From Zygosaccharomyces rouxii (lineage: Eukaryota; Ascomycota; Saccharomycetes; Saccharomycetales; Saccharomycetaceae), in assembly GCF_000026365.1 (NCBI RefSeq), contig NC_012992.1, forward strand, positions 1,364,001 to 1,428,000: a stretch of 64,000 nt of DNA, given 5' to 3'. The notes beneath the pieces are model-generated. The model worked only from the letters and a program-made list of their open reading frames with translations, did not search any database and was not told the DNA's origin. Shown one piece after another: positions 28,442 to 37,550 of the stretch. Made by a program: the position numbers and the translations under genes. Position 1 is the first letter of the stretch. Every line of letters begins with the position of its first letter.

Positions 28442-28717
28442 ACTGAAGGTTAAAGCTGGTTAATTCGACTTTATATGGGCTGTTAGTTGAAGAAGTTTTG
28501 GGCTAATGTACTTCTAAGTGATGAGATGAGATGAGATGTTGAAAAAATTTCAGATCACATGATATTCATGTGACCCAAAGTCATGTGAATATCATGTGAT
28601 CATAAAATGAAAGTAGAATATACACATATATAAGAAACCTTACCTATTAGTCTTAGGAACACACCCTAAGTCTGGTATCAAAGATATATCCCCCCGTAGA
28701 ATCATTATATCAGCATC
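28442..28717. promoter_or_regulatory. RRP43/RBK1 divergent promoter: GATGAG tandem, RRPE-like motif, long inverted repeat
   Basis: Between the two ATGs lie GATGAGATGAGATGAGAT (28520-28537; three overlapping PAC-like GATGAG cores), an RRPE-like TGAAAAAATTT (28540-28550) and an inverted repeat 28553-28601. PAC plus RRPE is the standard pair for ribosome-biogenesis genes and fits RRP43. Confidence 0.65.
28553..28601. repeat. 22-bp inverted repeat with 5-bp spacer made of CATGTGA elements
   Basis: The left arm (28553-28574) contains CACATGATATTCATGTGAC and the right arm (28580-28601) GTCATGTGAATATCATGTG. The arms pair at 20 of 22 positions around a 5-base spacer. Each arm is itself nearly palindromic, so up to four CAYRTG half-sites are present. 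The same unit occurs in the SLX9/TOM20 promoter. Confidence 0.85.
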
Positions 28718-29716
28718 ATGGGTATTACTACAATCGGGTCATTGAACTACGACATCGTTACTTTCACTGATAGAGTACCGCAGGCCGGAGAGACTCTTCG
28801 AGGCAATACTTTTGAGACCCATGCAGGTGGGAAAGGGTTGAATCAGACCATTGCTCTCGCCAAATTGAAACAGACTGGTGCCAAATATGAAATTAGAATG
28901 GTTGGTAGTGTCGGAAATGACTCCTTTGGTAAACAATTAAAAGATCTTTTACAAGAAAGTGGCGTAGACACTACCAAGGTTCAAGTTATAGAAAAGAAAA
29001 GTACTGGTGTGGCCACAATTCTAGTGGAACAGAAAAACGGTGGACAAAATAGAATTATTCTCACCGAAGGTGCCAATGGTAATAGCGTCTATGACGATGA
29101 TGACTTGAAATCTATCTTCCAAGGGGTCACTCTCAACAATGAAAAACAATTTGTGGTATTCCAGAATGAAATTCCAGATCCATGCTCTATCATTTCTTGG
29201 ATTAAGATAAACCATCCCCATTTCCAAATTGTCTACAATCCCTCTCCATTCTATCCGATCACTAAGGAGCAATGGTCTTTGGTGGATGTACTCGTAATTA
29301 ATGAAGTGGAAGCTCTACAAATCGTGAAAGCCATCTATGAGGAGAAGGAATATGAATTTTACGCCAAAGAGATCGAAAAAGACTATGTAGGAGGTTACAA
29401 ACAAATTTGTGAGGAATTTCAGCGTCATTTGGTGAGCCAAACCAATTCTGCTATTGCCGTCGTGACGTTGGGTGAAAAGGGCTCCATTTACGCTTCGAAA
29501 GAAACTCCTACCGTTGGATTTACCCCTGCCGTCCCAGACGTGAATGTGGTGGACACTACCGCTGCCGGTGATATATTTTTAGGCGCTCTGGTAACACAAT
29601 TGCACCAGAATGTTGACCTGGAGACTGCAATTCAGTTTTCTACAAAGGCTAGTTCTATTGGAATTCAAAAAGCAGGTGCCGCTGAGAGCATCCCCACATT
29701 CGAGGAAGTCGCCTGA
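28718..29716 (+). CDS. RBK1: Ribokinase (Rbk1), PfkB family
   Basis: The 332-residue product is a PfkB sugar kinase. It has the N-terminal SLNYDIVTFTDRVPQAGETL, the GGKGLNQTIALAKL substrate motif near residue 38, and the C-terminal ATP/anion-hole motif DTTAAGDIFLGAL with the catalytic Asp. The motif reads AAGD where GAGD is more common; the PfkB pattern allows Ala there. It phosphorylates D-ribose to ribose-5-phosphate. The gene is divergent from RRP43, as YCR036W is from YCR035C, and convergent with UBP12. Confidence 0.93.
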   Translation: MGITTIGSLNYDIVTFTDRVPQAGETLRGNTFETHAGGKGLNQTIALAKLKQTGAKYEIRMVGSVGNDSFGKQLKDLLQESGVDTTKVQVIEKKSTGVATILVEQKNGGQNRIILTEGANGNSVYDDDDLKSIFQGVTLNNEKQFVVFQNEIPDPCSIISWIKINHPHFQIVYNPSPFYPITKEQWSLVDVLVINEVEALQIVKAIYEEKEYEFYAKEIEKDYVGGYKQICEEFQRHLVSQTNSAIAVVTLGEKGSIYASKETPTVGFTPAVPDVNVVDTTAAGDIFLGALVTQLHQNVDLETAIQFSTKASSIGIQKAGAAESIPTFEEVA

Positions 29717-29863
29717 TGCTCAAGACTTTTATTTCCTTCTCATGATCTTAACTTTTTCATTATTTTTTTTTCTTTTTTTAATTACTTCCTAATGTACAAG
29801 AATGAAAGACATAAATAAACTTTTGAATAAGTTTTAATGCCTGATGAGAGAAACGGCTATAAA

Positions 29864-32800
29864 CTAATCCTTTGTAGGGGATCTTAGAATATTATCGTTC
29901 CCCGATTTGGCTTGGGAAAGTGCAGCACTTATGCTATCGGTACCATCAGAGGACACAGACGAAGCTGGTGAATGTGCAATTGAGGGTTCATTGTAAGTCT
30001 TGTTCAAGATTCTAAGCTTGCGGCGACTCATATTATTCTCATTCTCATCAAGAGACTCTCTAGGTTGGAGACGACCAACTTCTAAGCTTCTAACGCTATA
30101 ATCGGCTGATCTTGCTGACACAGAATTTTCATGCGAACTGGTGCTACCATTGGCTTCTGAACTATCACCACTATCACCACTATCAACTCTGCCATCTGGA
30201 GTATCTTCTTCCCTGGGCTGCTCTATCTTGCTAGAGTCTTCCTCAATGTCAGCGATCTCTTCGCTGTCGGTCTTATTACTTTCGAACAGCATCCTCTGTC
30301 TGTCATACATTTGTCTAATACGGTCATCATAATTCTTACGACTTTTCTGGATAAGTTCTTGTAACTCATGGGTACCACATTTTCCATCAGCAGTGCGGCG
30401 CACGTAGAATAGTAGATATGCGGAACTAGCAATACCACGCTCTGGTGTGGTCTCCGTAACACGAGAATCATCGAAATAATACCATTTAGAATCATCAACA
30501 TTTTTCGCATAGGCAGTGTAATGACCACCACCTAACCCACCATAATGATTATCCACGGCAACTAGATCGTAAATGGTCCCTCTTGGATCTCCCTTGTTAA
30601 CCAAGTATGGTGACATATCTAGACCCGTTATGGGGAAGTGGACAACTTCGTCAATTTTATCGCTGAAAGATCGTAAATTCTCAAATCTTTTCAAATGTAT
30701 TAGTAGGACATCAGGAGTGTCCCAAAGTTGAATTTGCTTTGTAGCCTGTCTGTGTTCCTTACATGAGGGGCAGTACCACGAATCATTCATGCCCAAAACC
30801 TCACGTTTCGAGAACAACTTTAAACAGTCATGTAGAGTGATCTTCTTTTCCTCCTCTTGCTGTCTTTTTTGTCTCTCTACCTCCAACTGTGTATTCTTTA
30901 ATTCTGCTGGCTTTTCCCAGTTTATCAACTTATCTTCAGAGAAAACTTCCTGGATAGCTGATTCTGACCATTCACATACAATAAAAGTCTGTGAATTTAC
31001 CAGGGGAATTATTTGATTGTCATTATTATCATTAGTATTCTGTGTAGTGGCTTCGTTCGGCTCTGAATCTACTGAATTTTCATCTTGCTGTTCCTCTTGA
31101 GCATTCTCTAAGTCTATATCTGAATCTTGTGCTGTGGTAGGTTCTGTTTGCAAGTCGCTGACTTTATCTTTTTGCTCATTAGATCCATTGTCATCCATTG
31201 TTGGGCCTTTTGCAGCTTGCAAAAGCGATGGATAGTCATAAATATCCCTTACCACTGGATTTAGCGATTCAGAAATGTCCTTAGCGCGATTTACATTAAT
31301 CGGAGAGTATGGTGTCCAAAACCTTGGTAATTGGTTGGCATTGTCTGGTAGTATTTGTTGATTTGGATCATCTTCATTTTCAGTAGTAGTTTCCTCGATG
31401 GTTTTAATCTTAAAATGGGTGTCAATAGTGCCGATGTCTTCTTTGACAGCATATTTTAAAAATTCCTGATACTCATCAAAAGTATATTCTGGATATTTCT
31501 CTCGAAGAAGTGGAAGGGTGGGTAACGAATGATTTTCCATTTCAGACAGTGAGGGGAACTCTACAAATCCTCCACTTAAATGCGAAAAATACTTCTCGAG
31601 CTTGTAACGAATAGCACCGGGGTTGACTCTTTCTTCTGGCGAAAGCACAATAAAGAAGGGAACTCCGAATAATCTGGGATTTTTGAAACCTTCTTCAATC
31701 CGACTATTTAATATCGGAACAATTGTATCGTTTTGTGATGCCACAATTTCATAAAATATTACATCGTCAGATTCTGAAATAAGCTCTTGAATGGGTAAGA
31801 ATTGAGAGTTTGATTCTGGGGATTCGTAATTGTTGTAGAACTGGTGACTAAAGATTTCACATCCATACAAATTCCTTGGTTCTATATTGGCATACTTTGC
31901 AACGTACTCCTTTAAATTTTGATATGTAGATGACTTACCCATTTCCACTTCTAAAACACATGGTGGGGAATTCTGTGGAAAAACCTTAACTTTGCAATGC
32001 CAAACCGTATTCACGGGGAGAGGAAGAGTTAAATCATTGTAGGGATCAAATGTTATGGAGACGTTATTACACTCTGGACATTGTAATGTAGACTCGTAAA
32101 GTCCGACAAATAAATCGGTGATGACAGAATCGTTTCTTTGTAAATGTAATTTCCAGGTATCCTCTGCCAATCTTTTGATGACATTGAAGTCGTTACTGTC
32201 ATCCTCGGGGGACAATGAAGGCTTTTCAATGTACGGTTTATCGACAATCCTATTCAAATCTTCATGTAGCCCATCCAAAAGGAAAGTTATGAACTCCTGA
32301 GAATCTTGTTGCATGTAGCCTGAAAACATACTATTGAAATGACCTATTGTGCTTTTAAAACCTGTTGGTGAATATGCCGGCGTCAGCGTAGAACCACTCG
32401 ATAAAGTCTTGCAGCCGAACAGATTCTGCACTAATCCACTAAATGCTCTAGCCACATATCCTTGGTACCCCAACGGATTATTACAGTTTATTTCATCCTC
32501 AAAACAATTGTAAAGGAAGTAGTCTCTCAATTCGGGAATGTGTACTAGACATTGCAGAGCGGAATTCATATAACAAGTGTTACCCAAGTTGTATAACCCA
32601 GTAATACCGCTCGAAGGTGTCAATTGATTGTACATGAAGTAGTTGGAAAGCCAATGATAGTTCTTGTTGTACTGCCTTAATTCCACTACGAAATCACCCG
32701 TCAGAATATCGACTTCTTTCAAAGTATGATGGAATAACAGAGGGGTGATTCTTCTGTGGAGGGGTAATTCCATAAATTGCAATGGATCCAGCTTAAAGGA

Positions 32801-33478
32801 TGAATTTAGAATACTATTGGAACCAACTTGCTCAGAATACTTAACGAACCATATTTTGAATTTAGCCTTGGAAACATCTAAATCTGATTCCCTCTCAAAA
32901 AAGGTATCGAGGATCTTGATTGATAACTGTTTGACTGTACATAATCTTGAGATTGCAAAATATGACACCCTTTTGTTAAGACCTCCACCATGTCGCCTAT
33001 CCTGATCGCTTTCCACCAAGTGATGTACTCTGAAAACGCATTGATTGTACTCTGTAATTAAGTTGTGGTTTTCATCATAAACCAGATGTGTGCTCACCGG
33101 TTGTGAGTCATTAGCCAAACCATACCAATTCACTAACTTGACAAACACAGGTTCGGGTATTGAAATGTAGGGACATTTATCGTATTCAACCAGTATGAAA
33201 TTCCGATAATCCCTACAAATTAGCGCAGTATCTATAGGTCCTAGCTGGGTAGGATCTATAGTCTGAGGGTCGAAAAAATTTGCATACCAAAATTGTGGGA
33301 TAATATATACGCTGTCTCCTTCCTTTGCATTTTCTTGGTTTTCATTTACCAATTGTGTGATTATATTCCTTTGATTCTCCAAAGTGGGGAAAGCTTCATC
33401 GTCAATTGTGTTTTCCCTTGGTGAACCTACCGCATCATTCTCAAGGATCGAATGGCTATCACCTGAATCATCAACCAT
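29864..33478 (-). CDS. UBP12: Ubp12, ubiquitin-specific protease with DUSP domain
   Basis: From the ATG at 33478 (MVDDSGDSHSILEND) the product has 1204 residues (1254 in S. cerevisiae YJL197W); an 18-codon extension has only a TTG start. An N-terminal DUSP-type domain (about 50-150, SVYIIPQFWYANFF) is followed by the USP catalytic domain. This has the Cys box GLYNLGNTCYMNSALQCL (catalytic Cys near 302) and the His box YGGLGGGHYTAYAKN (His near 986). A large insert separates the boxes, holding a CPEC zinc-ribbon half (LQCPECNN), its partner (WYCPSCKEH) and an acidic low-complexity segment. The tail is Ser/Asp-rich. Ubp12 deubiquitinates mitochondrial Fzo1 among other targets. Confidence 0.93.
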   Translation of the reverse strand: MVDDSGDSHSILENDAVGSPRENTIDDEAFPTLENQRNIITQLVNENQENAKEGDSVYIIPQFWYANFFDPQTIDPTQLGPIDTALICRDYRNFILVEYDKCPYISIPEPVFVKLVNWYGLANDSQPVSTHLVYDENHNLITEYNQCVFRVHHLVESDQDRRHGGGLNKRVSYFAISRLCTVKQLSIKILDTFFERESDLDVSKAKFKIWFVKYSEQVGSNSILNSSFKLDPLQFMELPLHRRITPLLFHHTLKEVDILTGDFVVELRQYNKNYHWLSNYFMYNQLTPSSGITGLYNLGNTCYMNSALQCLVHIPELRDYFLYNCFEDEINCNNPLGYQGYVARAFSGLVQNLFGCKTLSSGSTLTPAYSPTGFKSTIGHFNSMFSGYMQQDSQEFITFLLDGLHEDLNRIVDKPYIEKPSLSPEDDSNDFNVIKRLAEDTWKLHLQRNDSVITDLFVGLYESTLQCPECNNVSITFDPYNDLTLPLPVNTVWHCKVKVFPQNSPPCVLEVEMGKSSTYQNLKEYVAKYANIEPRNLYGCEIFSHQFYNNYESPESNSQFLPIQELISESDDVIFYEIVASQNDTIVPILNSRIEEGFKNPRLFGVPFFIVLSPEERVNPGAIRYKLEKYFSHLSGGFVEFPSLSEMENHSLPTLPLLREKYPEYTFDEYQEFLKYAVKEDIGTIDTHFKIKTIEETTTENEDDPNQQILPDNANQLPRFWTPYSPINVNRAKDISESLNPVVRDIYDYPSLLQAAKGPTMDDNGSNEQKDKVSDLQTEPTTAQDSDIDLENAQEEQQDENSVDSEPNEATTQNTNDNNDNQIIPLVNSQTFIVCEWSESAIQEVFSEDKLINWEKPAELKNTQLEVERQKRQQEEEKKITLHDCLKLFSKREVLGMNDSWYCPSCKEHRQATKQIQLWDTPDVLLIHLKRFENLRSFSDKIDEVVHFPITGLDMSPYLVNKGDPRGTIYDLVAVDNHYGGLGGGHYTAYAKNVDDSKWYYFDDSRVTETTPERGIASSAYLLFYVRRTADGKCGTHELQELIQKSRKNYDDRIRQMYDRQRMLFESNKTDSEEIADIEEDSSKIEQPREEDTPDGRVDSGDSGDSSEANGSTSSHENSVSARSADYSVRSLEVGRLQPRESLDENENNMSRRKLRILNKTYNEPSIAHSPASSVSSDGTDSISAALSQAKSGNDNILRSPTKD

Positions 33479-33840
33479 TTTTATAAGTGATAGATTACAA
33501 GGGTCTACAATTCTTTTCTTAACAATATACAATAGAATATGTCACTATAACTTCATCAATTTTATTTTTCTTTTTTTTTTTTTTTTTTCAAATTTCAACT
33601 AACTCGCGTAACGAATTTCAAGAGCCCTCTCAAGGTATTAACCACCAGAATGTGATAAAATATATAAAATATAAAAAGAAGAATTTTTCATTAACTTGGC
33701 AAGAAACCTTTATCTTCCCATTATCCAAAATTTTCATTTATCCTTAAACTAGAGTATTTTCCACTTATATATTTTACATTAAACGAAGAAGGACAGAAAA
33801 TGTAAATCCATCTATAATCACAATTTTCTTATAGTGACAA
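33479..33840. other. UBP12 promoter / PHO90 3' region
   Basis: An 18-base T run (33571-33588) lies about 95 bp upstream of the UBP12 ATG, typical of a nucleosome-depleting poly(dA:dT) tract. The remainder is AT-rich with no ORF and no motif I recognise. Confidence 0.5.
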
Positions 33841-36684
33841 TTACTGCTGATCCACACCCTTGAGAACACTCTTCATAATACCGTAACCCATGGTGATGAT
33901 ACATAAGAATGCGATGAGTGAAATCACTAAACCTCTTGTCATAAATGTATTGACATCCAAATATCTACCTCCCTTTTTATCATACATGGAAATAGCGGTA
34001 ACATTCGGGAAACCTGAAGATGGCAAAGCCAAACCAGTAGATGATAGCAATGCACAACCAAACACCAAGATAGGAGCGGCTTTAGGATCTGATAACTTGT
34101 CACCGACCTCTTTCACTAATGGAATGATAATAATAGCTGAGACGGTATGTGAGACAAAAGTACCCACAACAAGCATTAGAACACCAAAGATACAAAGAAT
34201 AGCCATGGTACCATCGTTTTGGATTTTCCTTTGTAGAGCATGAGCCACCGTTGCTAATAGACCAGAGGATGAAACCGCTTTACCAAGCGCAATACCACCC
34301 ATGGCAAGCGTGACAATACTCCAGGGGAAAGTGTTAAAGTCGCGAGTCGACAGAATACCAGTACCAAAGAAAAGAACTATTGGCAATACAGCAATTTCAC
34401 CAGATTCACCGAATGCAGGCTCTACATTACCTTCCACACACCATAGCAGAATGGTACCCATACACACGGCTATGATATACCATTGCTTTATTGTAAATTT
34501 TGCTTTAATAGGCTTAAATCTTTCCAATTTGGTACGATTTACCTTAAAAGTTGTGAAGATAACCACCCATGACAGAAGCATGGCAAGTATACCACAAGGT
34601 AATGCAGTTGCGAAAAATTGACCCCACCCAATATTATAAGTTTTCAAATACTGCATTGAAACCACATTTTGAGGTGACGAGATTGGTGATGCCATACCAC
34701 CAATATCAGCGGCAATAGCAACACCGAACACCAACGCCTTTGCAAATGGATCAGTACAATCTAATTCACCCAAAATTGGCGACATCAAGGAATACGTTAG
34801 AGTAGGGGCTGCGACGTTAGAGATCCACATAGAAAGGAAGAAAACCACGGACATAGCCATTAGTAAAACATTTCTAGGCTTGGTACCTGCTGCGGATAAT
34901 AACCAGGATGCAATAACCTTAGCTATATCATATTGAGATAGCGCTTCTGCCATGGTAAAACCTGCTAAAAGAATCATAATTGTTGAAGACCACATGGTCG
35001 AAAGAACTTCCTTGGATGCAGCCGGTGCCTTCATAACTTTACCGTTATTGTCTTTCAACACCTTGAAAAGAACTGTAAGCATGGGGACGAAAAGAGCTGT
35101 TGTGAAAAGTGGGAAACTTTCAGTGGCCCATAGCAATGCAACACATTCCACCAATGCCAAACAACGATGCTCTGCCTTATCCTTCAAAGTGGGGACCACC
35201 ATCAGGATTAAAGTGAAAATGAAAATGATGGAAATATTGAGAGCTTTCCAAGTGAAAAAGAATGATGGGATCCAAAGATGTGTAAACTCCCACTTCCATA
35301 TACTAATCGATTTAGGCAATTTGAATTTCTTGTACTCTAGTGCTAATTTAGAACGTCCCTCCTGAACAGTTTCACTTTCCAGCTCTTTCTCTTGGGACAA
35401 AAGACCTAGCATGTCCTTCCATGAGTTTGATCTTTCCCAAACTATGTGATCATGCAAGAAACTTTTCAATTCACGTTTGCAATCCTCCAAATATGCATGT
35501 CTTCCCTTAATGATAGCGTAAAATTCAACCAAATGAGCAATCCTGCTGTTTAATGCGGTTAAAGTCTGTGGTTGGAAAATGTAAGTATCCGCGAAAAAAA
35601 CTCCACTCTGAATCAACTCTTCTCTCGTTGTTGCATGCAAAACCTTATCGAATTTCTTTGTAATTTTACCAAATCCAATACGATTTAATTCGATAAACGA
35701 CTTCAATTGGCAAAGATCAATGTAAAGGTAGGTTATCGATTGCTTCAAAATAGATTTCTTTTGAGTTTCCACATCCAATTGGCTTGTATTTAGAAGCGCG
35801 GTATTATCCTGCGCTTCCAAATCGTCATAGTCATCCTCTAAATCTTCCTCTGAAAAATAATCAGACCTCGTATCCTTTGTGTCTCTTGTTTCACGGCGTG
35901 CCATGCTCATTCCACCAGATTCCCCTTCTGGCAATTCAACGTCCTGGAATCCACTGTTATCCGCATTAGGAGGCAATTTGGTAAATTCAACATCATCCTC
36001 CGGCAGTTCCTCGGGGAAGAATGATCCAAAGTTATGTGAAAAGCCCCCTTTCTCTAAATCTTTGACTAAAGTATCAAATTTTTCATAAAATTTGGTTTCC
36101 ATCCTTTTGTAAAAATCATCAACTTTCAATTTCTCCTCTGCTAGATTGTTCAAAAAGGCGTCTTGTGGACTGAAAAGTGTTTTGCCTTCACTGGATAATG
36201 AAGATCTACGGGATTCGAAAAACTTGTCCCTGAACCTTTTTACAGGACTACTCTTGGCACCCTGCGCACCTACTCCTATTCCTGGGGAACTTCCCCCTCC
36301 TGCTTGAGCAGCTGCAGCTGCGCTGTTGGTATGCAGATCATCTAATTCAAAAGTTTCCTCCTGGATCATTTCTTCAGGACCCTTTCCAGGTTTGGAACCC
36401 TCCAATGCGGGACTCTTCGGTGGCGAAGAAATACCACCTCCACCATTAGCATTATTAGAAGGAGTGGAGCCGCCTGCTTTCGAGGAAAAAAGTTTATTCT
36501 TCAATTTTTTAGCGAAGACCTTTGATTTACCACCATTTCCGCTTTCTGTATCTTCTAATTCACCATTTAGTCTTAATTCATCTGTTTGTAAAGTGTAGAT
36601 GAGATTCTTTAATTGGCTGTAGTCCATATAATGGTTCTGCCATTCCGGTACTGAGTTGTACTGCAAGAAATGTGAAAATCTCAT
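33841..36684 (-). CDS. PHO90: Low-affinity phosphate transporter with SPX domain (Pho87/Pho90 type)
   Basis: The 947-residue protein starts MRFSHFLQYNSVPEWQNHYM, the canonical SPX N-terminus that senses inositol pyrophosphates. The SPX domain runs to about 360 and contains two Ser/Gly/Ala-rich inserts and an acidic segment. From about 460 it has 10-12 membrane segments of the sodium/sulfate symporter (DASS) family, including FFLSMWISNVAAPTLTYSL and SSTGLALPSSGFPNVTAIS. PHO87 (YCR037C) and PHO90 (YJL198W) are duplication paralogues, and this gene lies where both orders meet, so it is orthologous to both; the symbol is a choice. It imports phosphate at the plasma membrane when supply is high. 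Confidence 0.92.
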   Translation of the reverse strand: MRFSHFLQYNSVPEWQNHYMDYSQLKNLIYTLQTDELRLNGELEDTESGNGGKSKVFAKKLKNKLFSSKAGGSTPSNNANGGGGISSPPKSPALEGSKPGKGPEEMIQEETFELDDLHTNSAAAAAQAGGGSSPGIGVGAQGAKSSPVKRFRDKFFESRRSSLSSEGKTLFSPQDAFLNNLAEEKLKVDDFYKRMETKFYEKFDTLVKDLEKGGFSHNFGSFFPEELPEDDVEFTKLPPNADNSGFQDVELPEGESGGMSMARRETRDTKDTRSDYFSEEDLEDDYDDLEAQDNTALLNTSQLDVETQKKSILKQSITYLYIDLCQLKSFIELNRIGFGKITKKFDKVLHATTREELIQSGVFFADTYIFQPQTLTALNSRIAHLVEFYAIIKGRHAYLEDCKRELKSFLHDHIVWERSNSWKDMLGLLSQEKELESETVQEGRSKLALEYKKFKLPKSISIWKWEFTHLWIPSFFFTWKALNISIIFIFTLILMVVPTLKDKAEHRCLALVECVALLWATESFPLFTTALFVPMLTVLFKVLKDNNGKVMKAPAASKEVLSTMWSSTIMILLAGFTMAEALSQYDIAKVIASWLLSAAGTKPRNVLLMAMSVVFFLSMWISNVAAPTLTYSLMSPILGELDCTDPFAKALVFGVAIAADIGGMASPISSPQNVVSMQYLKTYNIGWGQFFATALPCGILAMLLSWVVIFTTFKVNRTKLERFKPIKAKFTIKQWYIIAVCMGTILLWCVEGNVEPAFGESGEIAVLPIVLFFGTGILSTRDFNTFPWSIVTLAMGGIALGKAVSSSGLLATVAHALQRKIQNDGTMAILCIFGVLMLVVGTFVSHTVSAIIIIPLVKEVGDKLSDPKAAPILVFGCALLSSTGLALPSSGFPNVTAISMYDKKGGRYLDVNTFMTRGLVISLIAFLCIITMGYGIMKSVLKGVDQQ

Positions 36685-37166
36685 ATTTCTTCGTAGTACA
36701 CTTAATCACAGTAAGGAACAATCGGGTAAGCCCTGTAGTAATGCCTTGGCGACAGTGATGACAGAAGTTGTACACTTCTTAATTATGTGAAAATGTGGAT
36801 ACCCAAGATATGGTAAGCTAATATAATATATGGAGTCGGCCTATACATGCACATCGGTAATAACAAGGAAGAATTGAAAAAAAATTTTGATTCATTATAA
36901 TAATAACGCTAGTGCCTGTGTCACATGTAAATTGTAGGCAGTGATTATTAGAAATAAATTAACTGTGGAGCACGTTTTCAATTAATTGATGTGAAGGTGT
37001 TTTTCGGGTGTTGATCGTTCCTAATATGGGAACCTCCCAGAAGTTCGAATTACTATTAGGGAAACTTTCAAATTCAGAAAAAGAAAAGATAAAAAAAATG
37101 TTTCAAGAACATGATTTTATTCGTTTCTGAAATTACTACTTTGTAACACCATTTCACAAGAAAGTA
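36685..37166. other. PHO90 promoter region up to tRNA-Thr
   Basis: In this 482 bp I see only AT-rich sequence and a small inverted repeat (GTTCC at 37017-37021 with GGAAC at 37029-37033). Regions next to tRNA genes are common LTR targets, but no TG...CA-bounded element or target duplication is evident. Confidence 0.4.
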
Positions 37167-37239
37167 GCTTCTATGGCCAAGTTGGTAAGGCGCCACACTA
37201 GTAATGTGGAGATCATCAGTTCGAATCTGGTTGGAAGCA
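37167..37239 (+). tRNA. tRNA-Thr (anticodon AGT)
   Basis: The 73 nt fold as a cloverleaf: acceptor GCTTCTA pairs with TGGAAGC, the T arm is ATCAG/CTGGT around TTCGAAT, and the anticodon loop is CTAGTAA with AGT. It has no intron. A T-rich terminator follows (TTTATTTTTTT). The sequence is almost the S. cerevisiae tRNA-Thr(AGU), differing mainly in the T arm. Confidence 0.96.
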
Positions 37240-37550
37240 TTTATTTTTTTGATACACTTCCCTCTGCATGAACTTTGCAACCTTAATTCAGATTTCACTG
37301 GGGACTCCTTGGTTCTACCCATCTTCTGACTCATTGTCGAGGTTTTGCACTTTTACGTCAAATTAATTCCGTTGGAATTTTGTAGGCTTTTCCGCCGGAA
37401 AAAAATAGTGAAAAAGTGAAAATGGTACTCATTGGTTGACTCTATTTAATGAAAAGCGTTCTTGATCACTAGACCTTTGAAGCTTTTCTACTGTTATGCT
37501 TATGTGTATATTGAAGACCCTTTGTACGTAGATTGACAGCATCACTCATC
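37240..37550. other. ACO2 promoter region
   Basis: These 311 bp between tRNA-Thr and the ACO2 ATG have no ORF on the plus strand. I recognise no specific site; AT-rich sequence and a GCTTTTCCGCCGGAAAAA inverted stretch near 37386-37403 are the only features. Confidence 0.4.

Noticed and set aside
33479..33532. 18-codon N-terminal extension of UBP12
   Set aside because: It begins with TTG; the first ATG is at 33478. The same reasoning moved the starts of SLX9, MRPL51, ELO2, ACO2, the RasGEF gene and the zinc-cluster gene.
36685..37166. Possible solo LTR near tRNA-Thr
   Set aside because: No TG...CA-bounded element or target-site duplication could be found.
37074..37334. 86-codon minus-strand ORF across tRNA-Thr
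   Set aside because: It overlaps the tRNA gene and its promoter; chance frame.
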